Shown here in pieces: positions 4,699 through 5,712 of a stretch of 5,712 bases of DNA. The DNA comes from an uncultured Clostridia bacterium. Its GTDB lineage: Bacteria; Bacillota; Clostridia; Oscillospirales; Acutalibacteraceae. Each line of letters begins with the position of its first letter. Position 1 is the stretch's first letter. The notes beneath the pieces are model-generated. The model did not search any database and was not told the origin of the DNA. It was given only the letters and a program-made list of their open reading frames with translations. The stretch covers positions 1 to 5,712 of the forward strand of contig CALYOC010000057.1 of the NCBI GenBank assembly GCA_945227095.1. Direction: 5' to 3'. The position numbers and the translations under genes are program-made.

Positions 4699-5712
4699 TT
4701 ATCTTTCGCTTCCTTTCAATCATATCCGTAAACGCTTCAATTCTCGTGTTGTACCCCTCCGAAGCGCTCATTTCGTCGAGCACGAGGGTGAGAATCGGAA
4801 CGGAGAAATCCCTCCCCACCGCCGGTAAAATTCCCTTTGCCGCTATTTCCGGCATACAGTTCATCGGGTAAATCTCAATAATTCCGTCCGCTCCCCTTGC
4901 GGCGCTTGCCGCCGCATAGCCCACCGATTGTCGCGCAAATCCTCCGATGTGGTACGGCATATATTTGTCCGCGTACATATTCCAAGGCGCAGGGGTTCTT
5001 TTGAGCTTTTCGCAAAGCCAGCCGTACAGGGTTACGGAGCATTGCGTCAAAACACCCCTGCACGCAAGGGTGTATCGTATATCTTTGTTTATAAACGGGT
5101 CCAAAAGGGTGTAAATATCACCCACAAGCGCAATTTTTATATACGGCTCAAAATCCTTTTCAAAATGCGACAGCTTTAAAAAGCACTTTTGTATTTGAGT
5201 TAAAAGCGCACCGAGACCGGAGGCGCCTTTGAGCTCGGAGCGGGCACGACGGCGGTAGCTTTCAAACTCCCTTTGCGCCTGTTTCCTGCAAAGCGAGGCT
5301 CTTACGGCAAGCATTTCGTCCTCCAGGCGGTCGAGCTCCTCGGCACATTTTAAAGCCGTGGAAATAATGTACGGAGCCTGTGAAGGACGAAACGAGGACT
5401 CGTTTTTTAACAGGGTTAAAACCTGTTTTACAGTCCCGAAATCTTTTTCGAGGGTTAAGATTTTCATAGGTATATTATTATTTCTGAAAATGAGGTTGAA
5501 ACTTTCGGCAAAGTAGCCGAAGCAGCACGGCCCCTTTCCGCCGAAGAAAATGCCTGTGTCGGCACCCAAACGGTTTGCCTCGATAAAACCGCCGAGAATA
5601 ATTTTCATCGGCATACAGGCGCCCGACGGCGCATATTTCACACCGAGTGCGCAGGTCGAGTCGCGGGTTTCTTCCGGCGGCACAAAGTCCAACCCGAGCT
5701 CACGCATAAGAG
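4673..5712 (-). CDS. HgdB/COG3581-like 2-hydroxyacyl-CoA dehydratase-family protein, 5' end outside window
   Basis: At least 344 residues are in the window. The frame stays open to the right edge (a Leu codon precedes the first Met at 5707), and family members start roughly 20-30 residues earlier, so MRELGLDFVPP is probably internal and the gene is partial. Landmarks are VKYAPSGACMPMK (23-35), GPCCFGYF (59-66), GDIYTLLDPF (196-205), YPMNCMPEI (280-288) and the C-terminal VLDEMSASEGYNTRIEAF. Cys31, Cys61, Cys62 and Cys284 lie in conserved-looking motifs and are candidate iron-sulfur ligands. I know of no experimentally defined substrate for this subgroup. It would need the downstream activase, which overlaps it by 26 bases, for reduction. 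A double-cubane cluster protein role is an alternative that the sequence does not decide. COG3580, the usual third gene, may lie beyond the edge. Confidence 0.85.
   Translation of the reverse strand, partial: LMRELGLDFVPPEETRDSTCALGVKYAPSGACMPMKIILGGFIEANRLGADTGIFFGGKGPCCFGYFAESFNLIFRNNNIPMKILTLEKDFGTVKQVLTLLKNESSFRPSQAPYIISTALKCAEELDRLEDEMLAVRASLCRKQAQREFESYRRRARSELKGASGLGALLTQIQKCFLKLSHFEKDFEPYIKIALVGDIYTLLDPFINKDIRYTLACRGVLTQCSVTLYGWLCEKLKRTPAPWNMYADKYMPYHIGGFARQSVGYAAASAARGADGIIEIYPMNCMPEIAAKGILPAVGRDFSVPILTLVLDEMSASEGYNTRIEAFTDMIERKRKINEKLLSRC
4709..4714 (-). promoter_or_regulatory. Ribosome binding site for the activase inside the upstream gene
   Basis: AGGAAG on the minus strand lies 10 bases before the activase ATG and is inside the last codons of the dehydratase-like gene. 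The spacing is slightly long. With the 26-base overlap it suggests that translation of the two genes is coupled and that they are made in matched amounts. Confidence 0.6.

Overview
This window looks like chromosomal DNA of an anaerobic low-to-moderate-GC Firmicute, most likely a Clostridia member. The signs are a Gram-positive-type LexA with Cheo-box-like operators, a BirA with an N-terminal helix-turn-helix, G-rich Shine-Dalgarno sites, sigma-A-like promoters, and an oxygen-sensitive activase/dehydratase pair typical of strict anaerobes. Genus and species cannot be told from the sequence alone.

Layout. Positions 1-346 hold no convincing gene. They contain two inverted repeats, a GC-rich structured island and, at the right end, the lexA terminator. 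lexA (347-937, minus) is divergent from birA (1179-2147, plus). The 241-base gap between them carries a lexA promoter with a LexA operator between its -35 and -10 elements, a second weaker LexA-like site near the lexA ribosome binding site, an unexplained stem-loop with a T-run, and a good birA promoter. lysA (2224-3510, plus) follows birA after 76 bases and has its own promoter. A 47-codon acidic ORF (3522-3665) sits 11 bases after lysA behind a strong ribosome binding site. A strong, probably bidirectional terminator (3678-3702) separates this block from a minus-strand operon. That operon encodes an HgdB/COG3581-like dehydratase-family protein (4673 to the right edge, 5' end cut off by the window) and an HgdC-type ATPase activase (3715-4698). 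Their reading frames overlap by 26 bases.

How the genes work together. lexA is the self-regulated SOS repressor. birA (biotin attachment and probable biotin repression) and lysA (last step of lysine synthesis) are housekeeping genes with separate promoters. The activase and the dehydratase-like protein are expected to work as a redox pair: the activase delivers an ATP-driven low-potential electron to an iron-sulfur partner. The substrate of this pair is not known, and it is the least understood system here. The other points worth checking are the 47-residue ORF after lysA and the structured DNA in positions 1-240. I found no CRISPR array, tRNA, rRNA, transposase or phage gene.
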